From Oceanobacter sp045430275 (GTDB taxonomy: Bacteria; Pseudomonadota; Gammaproteobacteria; Pseudomonadales; Oceanobacteraceae): a DNA stretch of 64,000 nt. The notes beneath the pieces were generated by a model. It saw nothing but the letters and a program-made list of their open reading frames with translations. It was not told the origin of the DNA and searched no databases. Made by a program: the position numbers and the translations under genes. How positions within the stretch are numbered: the first letter of the stretch is position 1; every line of letters begins with the position of its first letter. Location: the NCBI GenBank assembly GCA_045430275.1, contig JAILXU010000003.1:1-64000 (forward strand), given 5' to 3'. This document shows positions 8,830 through 15,969 of the stretch, piece by piece.

Positions 8830-8869
8830 AACGATTGCCTTGGTTAAAGTTTGTACAAAACAGCGCGCG

Positions 8870-8875
8870 ATTATA
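8870..8875 (-). promoter_or_regulatory. Possible typA -10 element
   Basis: On the minus strand a perfect TATAAT lies about 40 nt upstream of the typA GTG start. No good -35 hexamer is found at 16-18 bp, so this is a moderate call. Confidence 0.45.
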
Positions 8876-9013
8876 CCCGAATACGAAATGAAAGCTGCCT
8901 AAGTTTTTATGACGGTGGGTGCAAACCACCGAACTATCAGACAGGCACTGCCATCACCACCATCACCACTCTCTGAGAGCATTCGCACCAAAACGAAACA
9001 CACCCACAAAACA

Positions 9014-9030
9014 CGCACCATAACAGTGCA
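9014..9030 (+). promoter_or_regulatory. NtrC-like binding site upstream of glnA
   Basis: CGCACC-ATAAC-AGTGCA matches the NtrC dyad TGCACC-N5-GGTGCA at 10 of 12 arm positions. It lies about 205 bp upstream of the sigma-54 -24 element, a normal enhancer distance. Binding is inferred from pattern only. The remainder of 8830-9320 holds a small CGGTGG/CCACCG dyad (8913-8931) and no gene. Confidence 0.6.
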
Positions 9031-9234
9031 CGCATAACTTAATAGACCGTGATAGCACGACTTCAGAGCACAGTTTTTTGTGTCAACTGCACCATTTACT
9101 GCCAGGACAGGTGTTGCATCCATCATAAAGTCGTCATAATGCCGCCGGCACTTGGCCAGATCACATCCTCTCGTAGGTGGATTAGGGCCAGAAATTGATT
9201 CACGGCATAAGCGCCGGGGGCCTGGATTCTCGTG

Positions 9235-9249
9235 TGGCACGAGAATTGC
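9235..9249 (+). promoter_or_regulatory. Sigma-54 promoter of glnA
   Basis: TGGCAC (9235-9240), five bases, TTGC (9246-9249) is an essentially perfect -24/-12 element for RpoN-RNA polymerase. Transcription would begin near 9260, giving a leader of about 60 nt before glnA. This predicts activation by phosphorylated NtrC under nitrogen limitation. Confidence 0.9.
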
Positions 9250-9320
9250 TCACTTTTTGGGCATGATAAGATGGGGCAACCCTCTTTATCGGACATGAAC
9301 CAGCATCTGGAGAGATAATA

Positions 9321-10727
9321 ATGTCAGAGAACACTCTGAATCTGATCAAAGAAAATGACGTTACATGGGTTGACCTGCGTTTCACCGACTCCATCGGTAA
9401 AGAACAGCACGTTACCATTCCTGCCTCATATGTTGATGAAGAGTTCTTCGAAACAGGGCAAATGTTTGACGGTTCCTCCATCTCTGGTTGGAAGGGCATT
9501 AACGAATCTGACATGATTCTGATGCCAGATGACACCACGCCGTTCATGGACCCGTTCACCGAAGACGCCACTCTGATCTTGCGCTGTGACATCATCGAAC
9601 CAAGCACTATGCAGGGTTACGAGCGTGATCCTCGCTCTGTTGCCAAGCGTGCAGAAGAGTTCCTGAAGTCGACCGGTATGGGCGACACGGCTTTCTTCGG
9701 CCCAGAACCAGAATTCTTCATCTTTGATGACGTTCGCTGGGGCCAGGACATGTCCGGCAACTTCTACAAGATCAACTCTGACGAAGGTGCATGGGCAACT
9801 GAATCCGTCACTGAAGGCGGCAACCTGGGTCACCGCCCACGCGTTAAAGGCGGTTACTTCCCGGTTCCTCCAGTTGATAGCCACCACGACATCCGTGCTG
9901 CCATGTGTAACACCATGATGGCGATGGATCTGGACGTTGAAGTTCACCACCACGAAGTGGCTAACGCTGGTCAGAACGAAATCGGCGTCAAGTTCAACAC
10001 TCTGGTGAAGAAAGCTGACGAAGTGCAGATGATGAAGTACGTTGTTCACAACGTTGCTGCTGCATACGGCAAAACAGCCACGTTCATGCCTAAGCCAGTT
10101 GTTGGTGATAACGGTTCCGGCATGCACGTTCACCAGTCTTTCTGGAAAGATGGCGAGAACGTGTTTGCTGGTGACGGCTATGCTGGCCTGAGCGAAACGG
10201 CTCTGTACTACATCGGTGGTATCATCAAGCACGCTAAAGCGTTGAACGCGTTTACCAACCCGTCTACCAACTCTTACAAGCGTCTGATCCCAGGCTTCGA
10301 AGCTCCGGTAATGCTGGCATACTCTGCCCGTAACCGTTCCGCTTCTATCCGTATCCCTTACGTTGCATCACCAAAAGGCAAGCGTGTTGAAGCTCGTTTC
10401 CCTGATCCAACAGCTAACCCATACCTGGCATTTGCAGCAATGTTGATGGCTGGTATCGACGGCGTTAAGAACAAGATCCACCCTGGCGATGCGGCAGACA
10501 AAGATCTGTACGACCTGCCAGCAGAAGAAGCAGCGGCGATTCCACAGGTGTGTGGTTCCCTGCGTGAAGCTCTGGATTCTCTGAAAGAAGACAGCGCCTT
10601 CCTGACCGCAGGTGGCGTGTTCACTGAAGACATGATCGAAGCTTACATCAACCTGAAAATGGAAGATGTTTACCGCGTTGAGCACACCACTCACCCGGTT
10701 GAATTCGACATGTACTACAGCGTATAA
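9321..10727 (+). CDS. glnA: Glutamine synthetase type I
   Basis: Makes glutamine from glutamate, ammonia and ATP as a cytoplasmic dodecamer. The 468-aa length is that of enterobacterial GlnA. The start ATG follows GGAGAG (9309-9314). Signature regions are visible: 'FDGSSISGWKGINESDM' near the N-terminus, 'FFGPEPEFFIFD', the ATP region 'KPVVGDNGSGMHVHQSFW' and 'NPSTNSYKRLIPGFEAP'. Tyr397 in 'DLYDLPAEE' is at the adenylylation position, so GlnE-type control is expected. Unlike the enterobacterial glnA-glnL-glnG operon, no ntrBC genes follow here; the gene is closed by its own terminator. Confidence 0.99.
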   Translation: MSENTLNLIKENDVTWVDLRFTDSIGKEQHVTIPASYVDEEFFETGQMFDGSSISGWKGINESDMILMPDDTTPFMDPFTEDATLILRCDIIEPSTMQGYERDPRSVAKRAEEFLKSTGMGDTAFFGPEPEFFIFDDVRWGQDMSGNFYKINSDEGAWATESVTEGGNLGHRPRVKGGYFPVPPVDSHHDIRAAMCNTMMAMDLDVEVHHHEVANAGQNEIGVKFNTLVKKADEVQMMKYVVHNVAAAYGKTATFMPKPVVGDNGSGMHVHQSFWKDGENVFAGDGYAGLSETALYYIGGIIKHAKALNAFTNPSTNSYKRLIPGFEAPVMLAYSARNRSASIRIPYVASPKGKRVEARFPDPTANPYLAFAAMLMAGIDGVKNKIHPGDAADKDLYDLPAEEAAAIPQVCGSLREALDSLKEDSAFLTAGGVFTEDMIEAYINLKMEDVYRVEHTTHPVEFDMYYSV

Positions 10728-10771
10728 GGCTGAAGCACATGAATTGCTGTGATCGTTAGCAGCAGTTTTTG

Positions 10772-10799
10772 AAAAGGGTCGCTACGGCGGCCCTTTTTT
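10772..10799 (+). terminator. glnA terminator
   Basis: The stem GGGTCGC (10776-10782) / GCGGCCC (10787-10793), with one G-T pair, carries a TACG tetraloop and is followed by six T; AAAA precedes it. It is a strong intrinsic terminator 45 nt past the glnA stop. Confidence 0.9.
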
Positions 10800-10903
10800 G
10801 TGCCTGCCAAAACGCTGCCCTCACAAAAAGCAGGCTCTATGCTGCTTTCAAACACGGTTTATGCTTCACTGCGATTCACAGTGACACGACGCCGGTTTCG
10901 ATT

Positions 10904-11899
10904 ATGCATACGCCCACTGCGCCAGAATGGCACCCTGATTTTCTGAAATCGCTGATTCCATCGGCACACACCCCTAACGGCTGTAATAGCCTGCAACTGG
11001 CTGCCGAGCTATCGCTCTATCGACAGTTCTACCAGCTACCCGAACCTCACCCGGAATACGGCCTGCTCAGTCACCAGATCAGTTACGAGGCTGTGGGCCA
11101 TTATCACATTGCCGTTCAGCAATGGATGCACCCTGCAGCGACCGCCAGTGTCATTCTGGTGCATGGTTATTACGATCATGTCGGGCTGTATGGCAGCGTG
11201 GTGCGTTTCTGTGCCGAACAAGGCTGGAATCTATTAACGTTTGACTTGCCGGGCCACGGTCTTTCATCCGGGCCTCGGGCTGAAATCAAGCATTTTGATG
11301 AGTACATTGAGATCGTCGAACAACTGTATCAACGCTTCACTTCAACATTGGATGGGCCATGGTATGCCCTGGGGCAGAGCACCGGAGGTGCCATTCTTGC
11401 TCACTGGTTGCTGAGTCGCCGCCCCACGCCCGGAGTGGATGGGCCAGTCTCCGTCGCTCTGCTGGCTCCCTTGCTGAAACCCAGCGGCTGGCATCTTGGG
11501 AAAGCATTAACACCCTTGCTGGGATTGTTTACCCAACAACTCCGCCGCCGCTTTCGTCACGATGGTAATACACCAGACTTCAGCTATTTCCTGGAACATC
11601 ACGACCCTCTACAGCCGCACCACCTGAGCCTGAAGTGGGTCAAGGCATTGATGCAATGGATTCCTGAAATGGAGCAACATCAGGCGCTGGATTACCCCAT
11701 CGGTTTGATTCAGGGCGGCCAGGATCAAACCGTACACTGGCGGTATAACCTGCCTGTTTATCAACGCTTGTTTCCCGCCTTACAGGTGTTACAGATACCC
11801 ACAGCTCATCATCATCTGGTGAACGATAACAGTGAACATCAGACTGAGATGTATCAATGGCTGGCCCGGCATTTTATGGTCTCATCCGGCCAGACCTGA
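10904..11899 (+). CDS. Alpha/beta hydrolase, monoglyceride lipase/lysophospholipase type
   Basis: Predicted serine hydrolase of 331 aa from ATG 10904. The open frame extends back to 10769, but that part overlaps the glnA terminator and is unlikely to be translated. Oxyanion region 'VILVHGYYDHVGLY', 'FDLPGHGLSSG', nucleophile elbow GQSTG, acid Asp in 'GGQDQTVHW' and catalytic His in 'PTAHHHLVND' give a complete triad in the order of the serine aminopeptidase S33 / PldB-like group. No signal peptide is seen, so it is probably cytoplasmic. The substrate is unknown; lysophospholipids or monoacylglycerols are the usual substrates of the group. Confidence 0.88.
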   Translation: MHTPTAPEWHPDFLKSLIPSAHTPNGCNSLQLAAELSLYRQFYQLPEPHPEYGLLSHQISYEAVGHYHIAVQQWMHPAATASVILVHGYYDHVGLYGSVVRFCAEQGWNLLTFDLPGHGLSSGPRAEIKHFDEYIEIVEQLYQRFTSTLDGPWYALGQSTGGAILAHWLLSRRPTPGVDGPVSVALLAPLLKPSGWHLGKALTPLLGLFTQQLRRRFRHDGNTPDFSYFLEHHDPLQPHHLSLKWVKALMQWIPEMEQHQALDYPIGLIQGGQDQTVHWRYNLPVYQRLFPALQVLQIPTAHHHLVNDNSEHQTEMYQWLARHFMVSSGQT

Positions 11900-12050
11900 T
11901 TCAGTGCAGTGAACTGTGTCATGCTCCAGAACAAACCATGGATGACCAACAGACAAATGTGACTGGGTTGACGGAGCACGGCAAGCGCTTGTGATACTAA
12001 TAAAGACGTAGACAGTATGATGGGCAATGTGAGCGTGGTTGGCACAAATC

Positions 12051-12126
12051 AACGCGTGTTCAGGCTTGATTCAAGCACGCGTTAGGGCATAGTCGTTGTG
12101 CCCTGAATACAGGTTGATTCAGGCAT
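12051..12126. repeat. Cluster of inverted repeats in intergenic region
   Basis: AACGCGTG (12051-12058) and CACGCGTT (12076-12083) are perfect complements enclosing a second short stem CTTG-att-CAAG. About 20 bp on, CCTGAA and TTCAGG form another dyad, and a related sequence (CAGG-TTGATTCA-GCA) occurs in both. No T-run follows. Together they could fold as a structured RNA, but no known family was recognised. The rest of 11900-12250 shows nothing else. Confidence 0.4.
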
Positions 12127-12253
12127 AACACCGGCCACTGAAATAATAATAATGTCATTCGGCAGTCACACAGATTTGCCAATATGGCCAGGAAGTTGCT
12201 AGCTCATCATACCAGCATCAATTTCCGAAACTTTGCATTACGGAGTCGAATCG

Positions 12254-12379
12254 ATGAAACCAGACCTACTGGTATTTTTGACTGTGGTTGTTCTTCTTGG
12301 CGCAACCATCACCGGGATGACTATGGAAGGCAAGCCCCGTTCACCGACAGTCCTGTTGTCAGAACACACCATTCGGTAA
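12254..12379 (+). CDS. Small single-pass membrane protein (41 aa), putative
   Basis: A short ORF of 41 codons starts at ATG 12254 with GGAG eight bases upstream, a good ribosome site, and ends at TAA 12377. The product is MKPD followed by a run of about 16 hydrophobic residues ('LLVFLTVVVLLGATITG') and a short polar tail 'MEGKPRSPTVLLSEHTIR'. This is the layout of a small inner-membrane protein with the tail outside or inside the membrane. It lies alone between the hydrolase and ygfA. Function unknown. Coding status is inferred from the ribosome site and hydrophobic pattern only. Confidence 0.5.
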   Translation: MKPDLLVFLTVVVLLGATITGMTMEGKPRSPTVLLSEHTIR

Positions 12380-12429
12380 CGTTCTGCTGCACAGAGCTAA
12401 AGCATAGACCATTTGTGGTGCATGCAAGG

Positions 12430-12445
12430 AAAAATAGCCATTTTT
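12430..12445 (-). terminator. Weak AT-rich hairpin downstream of ygfA
   Basis: AAAAAT-agcc-ATTTTT lies 17-32 nt beyond the ygfA stop, flanked by GCAA/TTGC that could extend it. The A/T stem is weak; it could end ygfA transcription or that of the small ORF on the other strand. Confidence 0.35.
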
Positions 12446-12461
12446 TGCACGATTGCTATCG

Positions 12462-13040
12462 CTATATTTGCAGGTAGCGCTGATCCGTGGCAATAGCATC
12501 CAGCGGTATATCCCAGTCAGCAGTGGGCAGACTGTCAAATTTCTGACATTCGTGCGCACAACCGATCAGACAAGGCCGCTTGCCTGCACGGCGCGTAAAC
12601 GCCAGCGTGCGGTCATAGTAACCGCCACCCATTCCCAGGCGTTGCCCTTGCTCGTCAAATGCCACCAAAGGCAAGGCAATGACATCCAGAAACCGGGTCA
12701 TAATGACACGCCGATGCTGATAGACCGGCTCGGCAATGCCGTAACGATTGGGCTGCATAGCTGAGTCCCGATCAAAACGCACAAATACCAGTTTACCCTT
12801 GTACAGCGGGTGCAAAACCGGCAAATACACCCCCACCCCGCGTTTCCACAGCGCCTGAATCGTTGGCATTGGGTTGATTTCACCATCATTGGCCAAATAC
12901 AACGCCACTCGCCGGGCACGACGAAATTCACGTCCACGCCCCAGGTGCTGTTCAAGCCCCATCGCGGCTTGTTGCTGCTGTCTGGCAGATAAGGCACGTC
13001 GACGGCGACGCATGGCTCGGCGAATATCCGGTCTGTTCAT
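12462..13040 (-). CDS. ygfA: 5-formyltetrahydrofolate cyclo-ligase
   Basis: Converts 5-formyl-THF to 5,10-methenyl-THF with ATP, in the cytoplasm. The product is 192 aa from ATG 13040; a TTG at 13049 is also open. The N-terminus is very Arg-rich ('RRAMRRRRRALSARQQQQAA'), as usual for the family. The substrate-binding region 'DGEINPMP' and the family signature 'GQRLGMGGGYYDRTLA' are intact. The gene lies downstream of zapA and 6S RNA on the same strand, the conserved gammaproteobacterial arrangement in which ygfA is read from the 6S RNA transcript, and that is the likely regulation here. Confidence 0.96.
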   Translation of the reverse strand: MNRPDIRRAMRRRRRALSARQQQQAAMGLEQHLGRGREFRRARRVALYLANDGEINPMPTIQALWKRGVGVYLPVLHPLYKGKLVFVRFDRDSAMQPNRYGIAEPVYQHRRVIMTRFLDVIALPLVAFDEQGQRLGMGGGYYDRTLAFTRRAGKRPCLIGCAHECQKFDSLPTADWDIPLDAIATDQRYLQI

Positions 13041-13074
13041 AAGGGACAATCAGAGAAAAAAGAAGAAAATCAGG

Positions 13075-13247
13075 AAAGGTCCACTGCACCGCGGTCGTAA
13101 AAAGGCCTTGAACCCAATGGTTCAAGGTGGCGGGACACTTGTCGAATCAGGCTTTCCGCTTGCGGACATGCACACAACAACAAAGCATACCCTCCTGGGT
13201 AAGATACATCGGCTCGAGGTCTTTATCGACTCGCGAATGCAGCAGGC
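13075..13247 (-). ncRNA. ssrS: 6S RNA (SsrS)
   Basis: The minus strand carries the hallmark 3' arm hairpin of 6S RNA, ACCTTGAACC-atTGGTTCAAGG-like (13105-13126), preceded by a long bulged central region and a 5' arm 'CGAGTCGATAAAGACCTCGAGCCGAT' split by an internal loop. The 5' segment CTGCTGCATTCGCG can pair with CGCGGTGCAG near the 3' end to close the structure. Position between zapA and ygfA is the family's standard location. 6S RNA mimics an open promoter and sequesters sigma-70 RNA polymerase in stationary phase. Ends are estimated from the -10 element and the closing stem. Confidence 0.9.
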
Positions 13248-13252
13248 GGCGG

Positions 13253-13258
13253 AGTATA
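13253..13258 (-). promoter_or_regulatory. -10 element of 6S RNA promoter
   Basis: TATACT on the minus strand sits six to seven bases before the estimated 6S RNA 5' end. The -35 would lie at about 13276-13281, inside the intergenic space next to the zapA stop; it is not a clear consensus. Confidence 0.5.
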
Positions 13259-13285
13259 TCAGTTCATAAAAAAGGATGCAGCCGC

Positions 13286-13591
13286 TCAGTAATCCCGGCG
13301 GCCAAGCGCATCATCCAACTGCGCATGAAGACGACTGAAAATAGCTTCTTGCTCTTCCAGTTCGGCCTGTAACTCCAGCATTTGGTGGGTAATATTCAGA
13401 GCTGCGATCACAGCAATACGATCAGAGGCAGGGATCTTGCCGGATGCCTTGCTGGCACTTTTGATCTCTGCCATTTTTTGATCCAGATAGCGTGCTGCCT
13501 CTGTCAGATGCTTTTCAGCACCTTCCGGGCAGTTCACACGGTATTCACGCTCAAGAATTGTCAAAGGCAATGTACGTGATTCATTCGCCAC
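13286..13591 (-). CDS. zapA: Cell division protein ZapA
   Basis: Small cytoplasmic protein that cross-links FtsZ filaments at the division ring. The 101-aa length fits. It starts at GTG 13591 with GGAG seven bases before. The N-terminal part 'LPLTILEREYRVNCPEGAEKHLTEAA' is the globular ZapA domain; the rest is a helix with heptads ('ITHQMLELQAELEEQEAIFSRL') forming the coiled coil used for tetramerisation. Its start overlaps the end of the upstream zapB-like gene by 11 nt, suggesting coupled translation of two division-associated coiled-coil proteins. Confidence 0.95.
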   Translation of the reverse strand: MANESRTLPLTILEREYRVNCPEGAEKHLTEAARYLDQKMAEIKSASKASGKIPASDRIAVIAALNITHQMLELQAELEEQEAIFSRLHAQLDDALGRRDY

Positions 13592-13796
13592 TGTTGCGCT
13601 CCAAAACTTCTATTTGCTTGATCATCTTGTTGACCTGTCGCCGCGCGGCTTCGTTTTGTCTGAGTAATTCAGACCGTTCTTTTTCCCAATCGCCGGAGCC
13701 CGACTTCATTGATGCGATTTCATCCACCAGCTCACGATTTCTGGCCAGCAATTTCAGGACTTTGTCCTCTAGACTCTGGAGTTGCATTTCCGACAT
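13581..13796 (-). CDS. ZapB-like small coiled-coil protein (TIGR02449-type)
   Basis: A 71-aa protein from ATG 13796 ('MSEMQLQSLEDKVLKLLARNRELVDE...'). The open frame extends far upstream, but that part is out of keeping and is antisense to ygfB. The whole product is one amphipathic helix with leucine/valine heptads, followed by a charged tail ending 'VLERNSGE'. This is the pattern of the short protein family found immediately upstream of zapA in pseudomonads and Oceanospirillales, similar to the Z-ring protein ZapB. It overlaps zapA by 11 nt. A division role is inferred from shape and context. Confidence 0.85.
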   Translation of the reverse strand: MSEMQLQSLEDKVLKLLARNRELVDEIASMKSGSGDWEKERSELLRQNEAARRQVNKMIKQIEVLERNSGE

Positions 13797-13950
13797 GATG
13801 GCCACTAATGAGCTGGAGAGTTCGCCGATGCCCCTACTATAAGAGTGTGATACTAAGCTGGTCAATCGGCTTGGCAAATTCCTTGCCGAATCCAGCCGGA
13901 CAGTCCGGGAGCAATGATAGAATGACTCAAAATACCAACTTGAGGTCAGT

Positions 13951-14502
13951 ATGAGTATTGAATTCGCCAAAGCGGATGAACAATGGATGGATGATAACTG
14001 CTTCCAGAGTCCATCAGCCCTGCAAGGTTGGCTGACAGGCCACCTGGCAGCCGGAGTTCGTCCGTCCCGAAGCCAGTGGTTGAAAGAAGCACAACAGTAC
14101 CTGGAACTGGAAAGCAGCCCTTCCGACAAACTCAAACACCTTCTTGAGAGCCTGCACGACGAAGTGTTGTCCAGCCTGATGTCCGAAGACATGAACTACC
14201 AGTTGCTCTTGCCCACCGATGAAGATGCTGACATTGAGGAGCAGGTTGAATGCCTGGCCCAGTGGAGCAAAGGATTCCTGGATGGCTTTGGCGCATCGGG
14301 CATTAAATCGGGCAATCTGAAAGACGACGTGGTCGAGGTACTGCGAGACCTGGATGCTTTTTCACAGGCCAACATTGAAGACCCGACCTCACCCGATAAC
14401 GAATTAATCTACGCCGAGCTTAGTGAACACGCCCGAATTTCAGCGTTGACGGTGTTTTACAGCATGAACAGCCTGCCACCGACGTCCCCGGCACTGCAGT
14501 AA
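13951..14502 (+). CDS. ygfB: UPF0149 family protein YgfB
   Basis: All-helical cytoplasmic protein of 183 aa, start ATG 13951 after a GAGG site. Family signatures include 'AGVRPSRSQWLKEA' near residue 30 and the acidic centre 'LLPTDEDADIEEQVECLAQWSKGFLDGFG', with 'DPTSPDNELIYAELSEHARISAL' toward the C-terminus. YgfB/YecA-type proteins have no agreed enzymatic role; in Pseudomonas a YgfB homologue influences peptidoglycan-recycling and beta-lactam resistance regulation. The gene is divergent from zapB/zapA and heads the ygfB-pepP-ubiH-ubiI series. Confidence 0.95.
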   Translation: MSIEFAKADEQWMDDNCFQSPSALQGWLTGHLAAGVRPSRSQWLKEAQQYLELESSPSDKLKHLLESLHDEVLSSLMSEDMNYQLLLPTDEDADIEEQVECLAQWSKGFLDGFGASGIKSGNLKDDVVEVLRDLDAFSQANIEDPTSPDNELIYAELSEHARISALTVFYSMNSLPPTSPALQ

Positions 14503-14549
14503 CGCAGCACCACCCGACAACCCAGCCCCTGACGCATAAAAGGTTCCCG

Positions 14550-15863
14550 ATGAAACTGGACAGTAATGAGTACTCCCGCCGCCGCCAACGCCTGATGGAA
14601 CAGATGGCTCCCAACAGCCTGGCGATTGTGTCTTCTGCCCCATCCACCGTTCGCAACCGCGATGTCGAGCACCCATACCGACAGGATAGCGACTTTTATT
14701 ACCTGTCTGGCTTTGATGAAGAGCAGGCCGTACTGGTGCTGATGCCCGGAGATGAGCAGCACGAGTTCATCCTGTTTTGTCAGGAAAAAATCCCCGAGCA
14801 AGAAATCTGGACAGGCCGCCGCCTTGGCCCGGAGGCCGCACCCGCACAATTAGGGGCTGACCAGGCTTATGCCATCACCGACATTGACACCGTATTGCCC
14901 CGGTTGATGGAAGACAAGAACACCGTTTATGCCACGCTGGGAGCCTGTCCGGAGTTTGATCACCGCCTGATTGGCTGGATCAACCACGTCAAAACCCAGG
15001 TACGCAACGGCATTACGGCACCCAGAGACATCAGCGCCCTGGATCATCTGCTGCACGAAATGCGCCTGATCAAATCCGAGGCCGAAATTGCGCTGATGCG
15101 CCGGGCCGCAGACATCAGCGCCGAAGCTCATTGCCGCGCCATGCAAACCGTTCAGCCGGGCCAGTTTGAATATCAACTCGAAGCCGAACTGATGCACACC
15201 TTTATGGCTGCAGGTAGCCGCTGGCCAGCTTACCCCTCCATTGTCGGTGCCGGAGACAATGCCTGCATTCTGCACTACACCCGCAACGATGCGATCATTC
15301 AGGACGGTGATCTGATTCTGATCGACGCCGGGTGCGAACTGGATTACTACGCCAGCGACATCACCCGAACGTTCCCGGCCAATGGACGCTTCTCGAAAGA
15401 GCAGGCCGCGCTGTACCAACTGGTGCTGAATGCCCAGAGCGCGGCCATTGATGCAGTGCGTGCCGGTAATCACTGGCAACAACCGCACGATGCCGCCGTT
15501 CAGGTACTGGTCGACGGCCTGATTGAACTGGGCTTGCTGGCAGGCAGTGCCGAAGAATGTATCGAGCAGGAAACCTATCGTCGCTTCTATATGCACAAGA
15601 CCGGCCACTGGCTCGGTATGGATGTTCATGACGTTGGTGAATACCGTGTCAACGGCCAGTCACGCACACTGGAGCCCGGCATGGTATTAACTGTTGAACC
15701 GGGCCTTTATGTTGCCCCGGATGATCAGACCGTCGAAGCGTGCTGGCGTGGCATTGGTATCCGTATTGAGGACGATGTGGTTGTACGCGATGGGCCTTGC
15801 GACATCCTGACCCGGAACGTACCCAAAACCATCGCCGATATTGAAGCCCTGATGCACCGTTAG
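14550..15863 (+). CDS. pepP: Xaa-Pro aminopeptidase II
   Basis: Cytoplasmic manganese enzyme that removes the N-terminal residue before proline. The 437-aa length is normal. The N-terminal regulatory domain begins 'RRQRLMEQMAPNSLAIV'. The C-terminal pita-bread domain shows all five metal ligands: Asp pair in 'LILIDAGCELDYYASDITRTF', His in 'YMHKTGHWLGMDVHDVG', Glu in 'LTVEPGLYV' and Glu in 'GIGIRIEDDVVV'. The position between ygfB and ubiH is the common gammaproteobacterial order and probably one transcript. Confidence 0.97.
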   Translation: MKLDSNEYSRRRQRLMEQMAPNSLAIVSSAPSTVRNRDVEHPYRQDSDFYYLSGFDEEQAVLVLMPGDEQHEFILFCQEKIPEQEIWTGRRLGPEAAPAQLGADQAYAITDIDTVLPRLMEDKNTVYATLGACPEFDHRLIGWINHVKTQVRNGITAPRDISALDHLLHEMRLIKSEAEIALMRRAADISAEAHCRAMQTVQPGQFEYQLEAELMHTFMAAGSRWPAYPSIVGAGDNACILHYTRNDAIIQDGDLILIDAGCELDYYASDITRTFPANGRFSKEQAALYQLVLNAQSAAIDAVRAGNHWQQPHDAAVQVLVDGLIELGLLAGSAEECIEQETYRRFYMHKTGHWLGMDVHDVGEYRVNGQSRTLEPGMVLTVEPGLYVAPDDQTVEACWRGIGIRIEDDVVVRDGPCDILTRNVPKTIADIEALMHR

Positions 15864-15969
15864 GAGAGCACTCTTCGCCCCCGGAACATCACCAGACTGA
15901 TACGAATCAGTGCCCTTCATGGCCAAGCTGCCAGAATCGGCACCACCAATACTGCAGGAGCTGAGAGTC

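Noticed and set aside
7144..8847. 567-codon plus-strand open frame opposite typA
   Set aside because: Antisense shadow of a strongly conserved gene, with an unnatural His/Val/Gln-rich composition.
8940..8975. CACCACCATCACCAC repeat upstream of typA
   Set aside because: Short chance triplet repeat in non-coding DNA; no frame uses it as a His tract in a supported gene.
10769..10903. N-terminal extension of the alpha/beta hydrolase frame
   Set aside because: It overlaps the glnA terminator and lacks a ribosome site; ATG 10904 fits the family start better.
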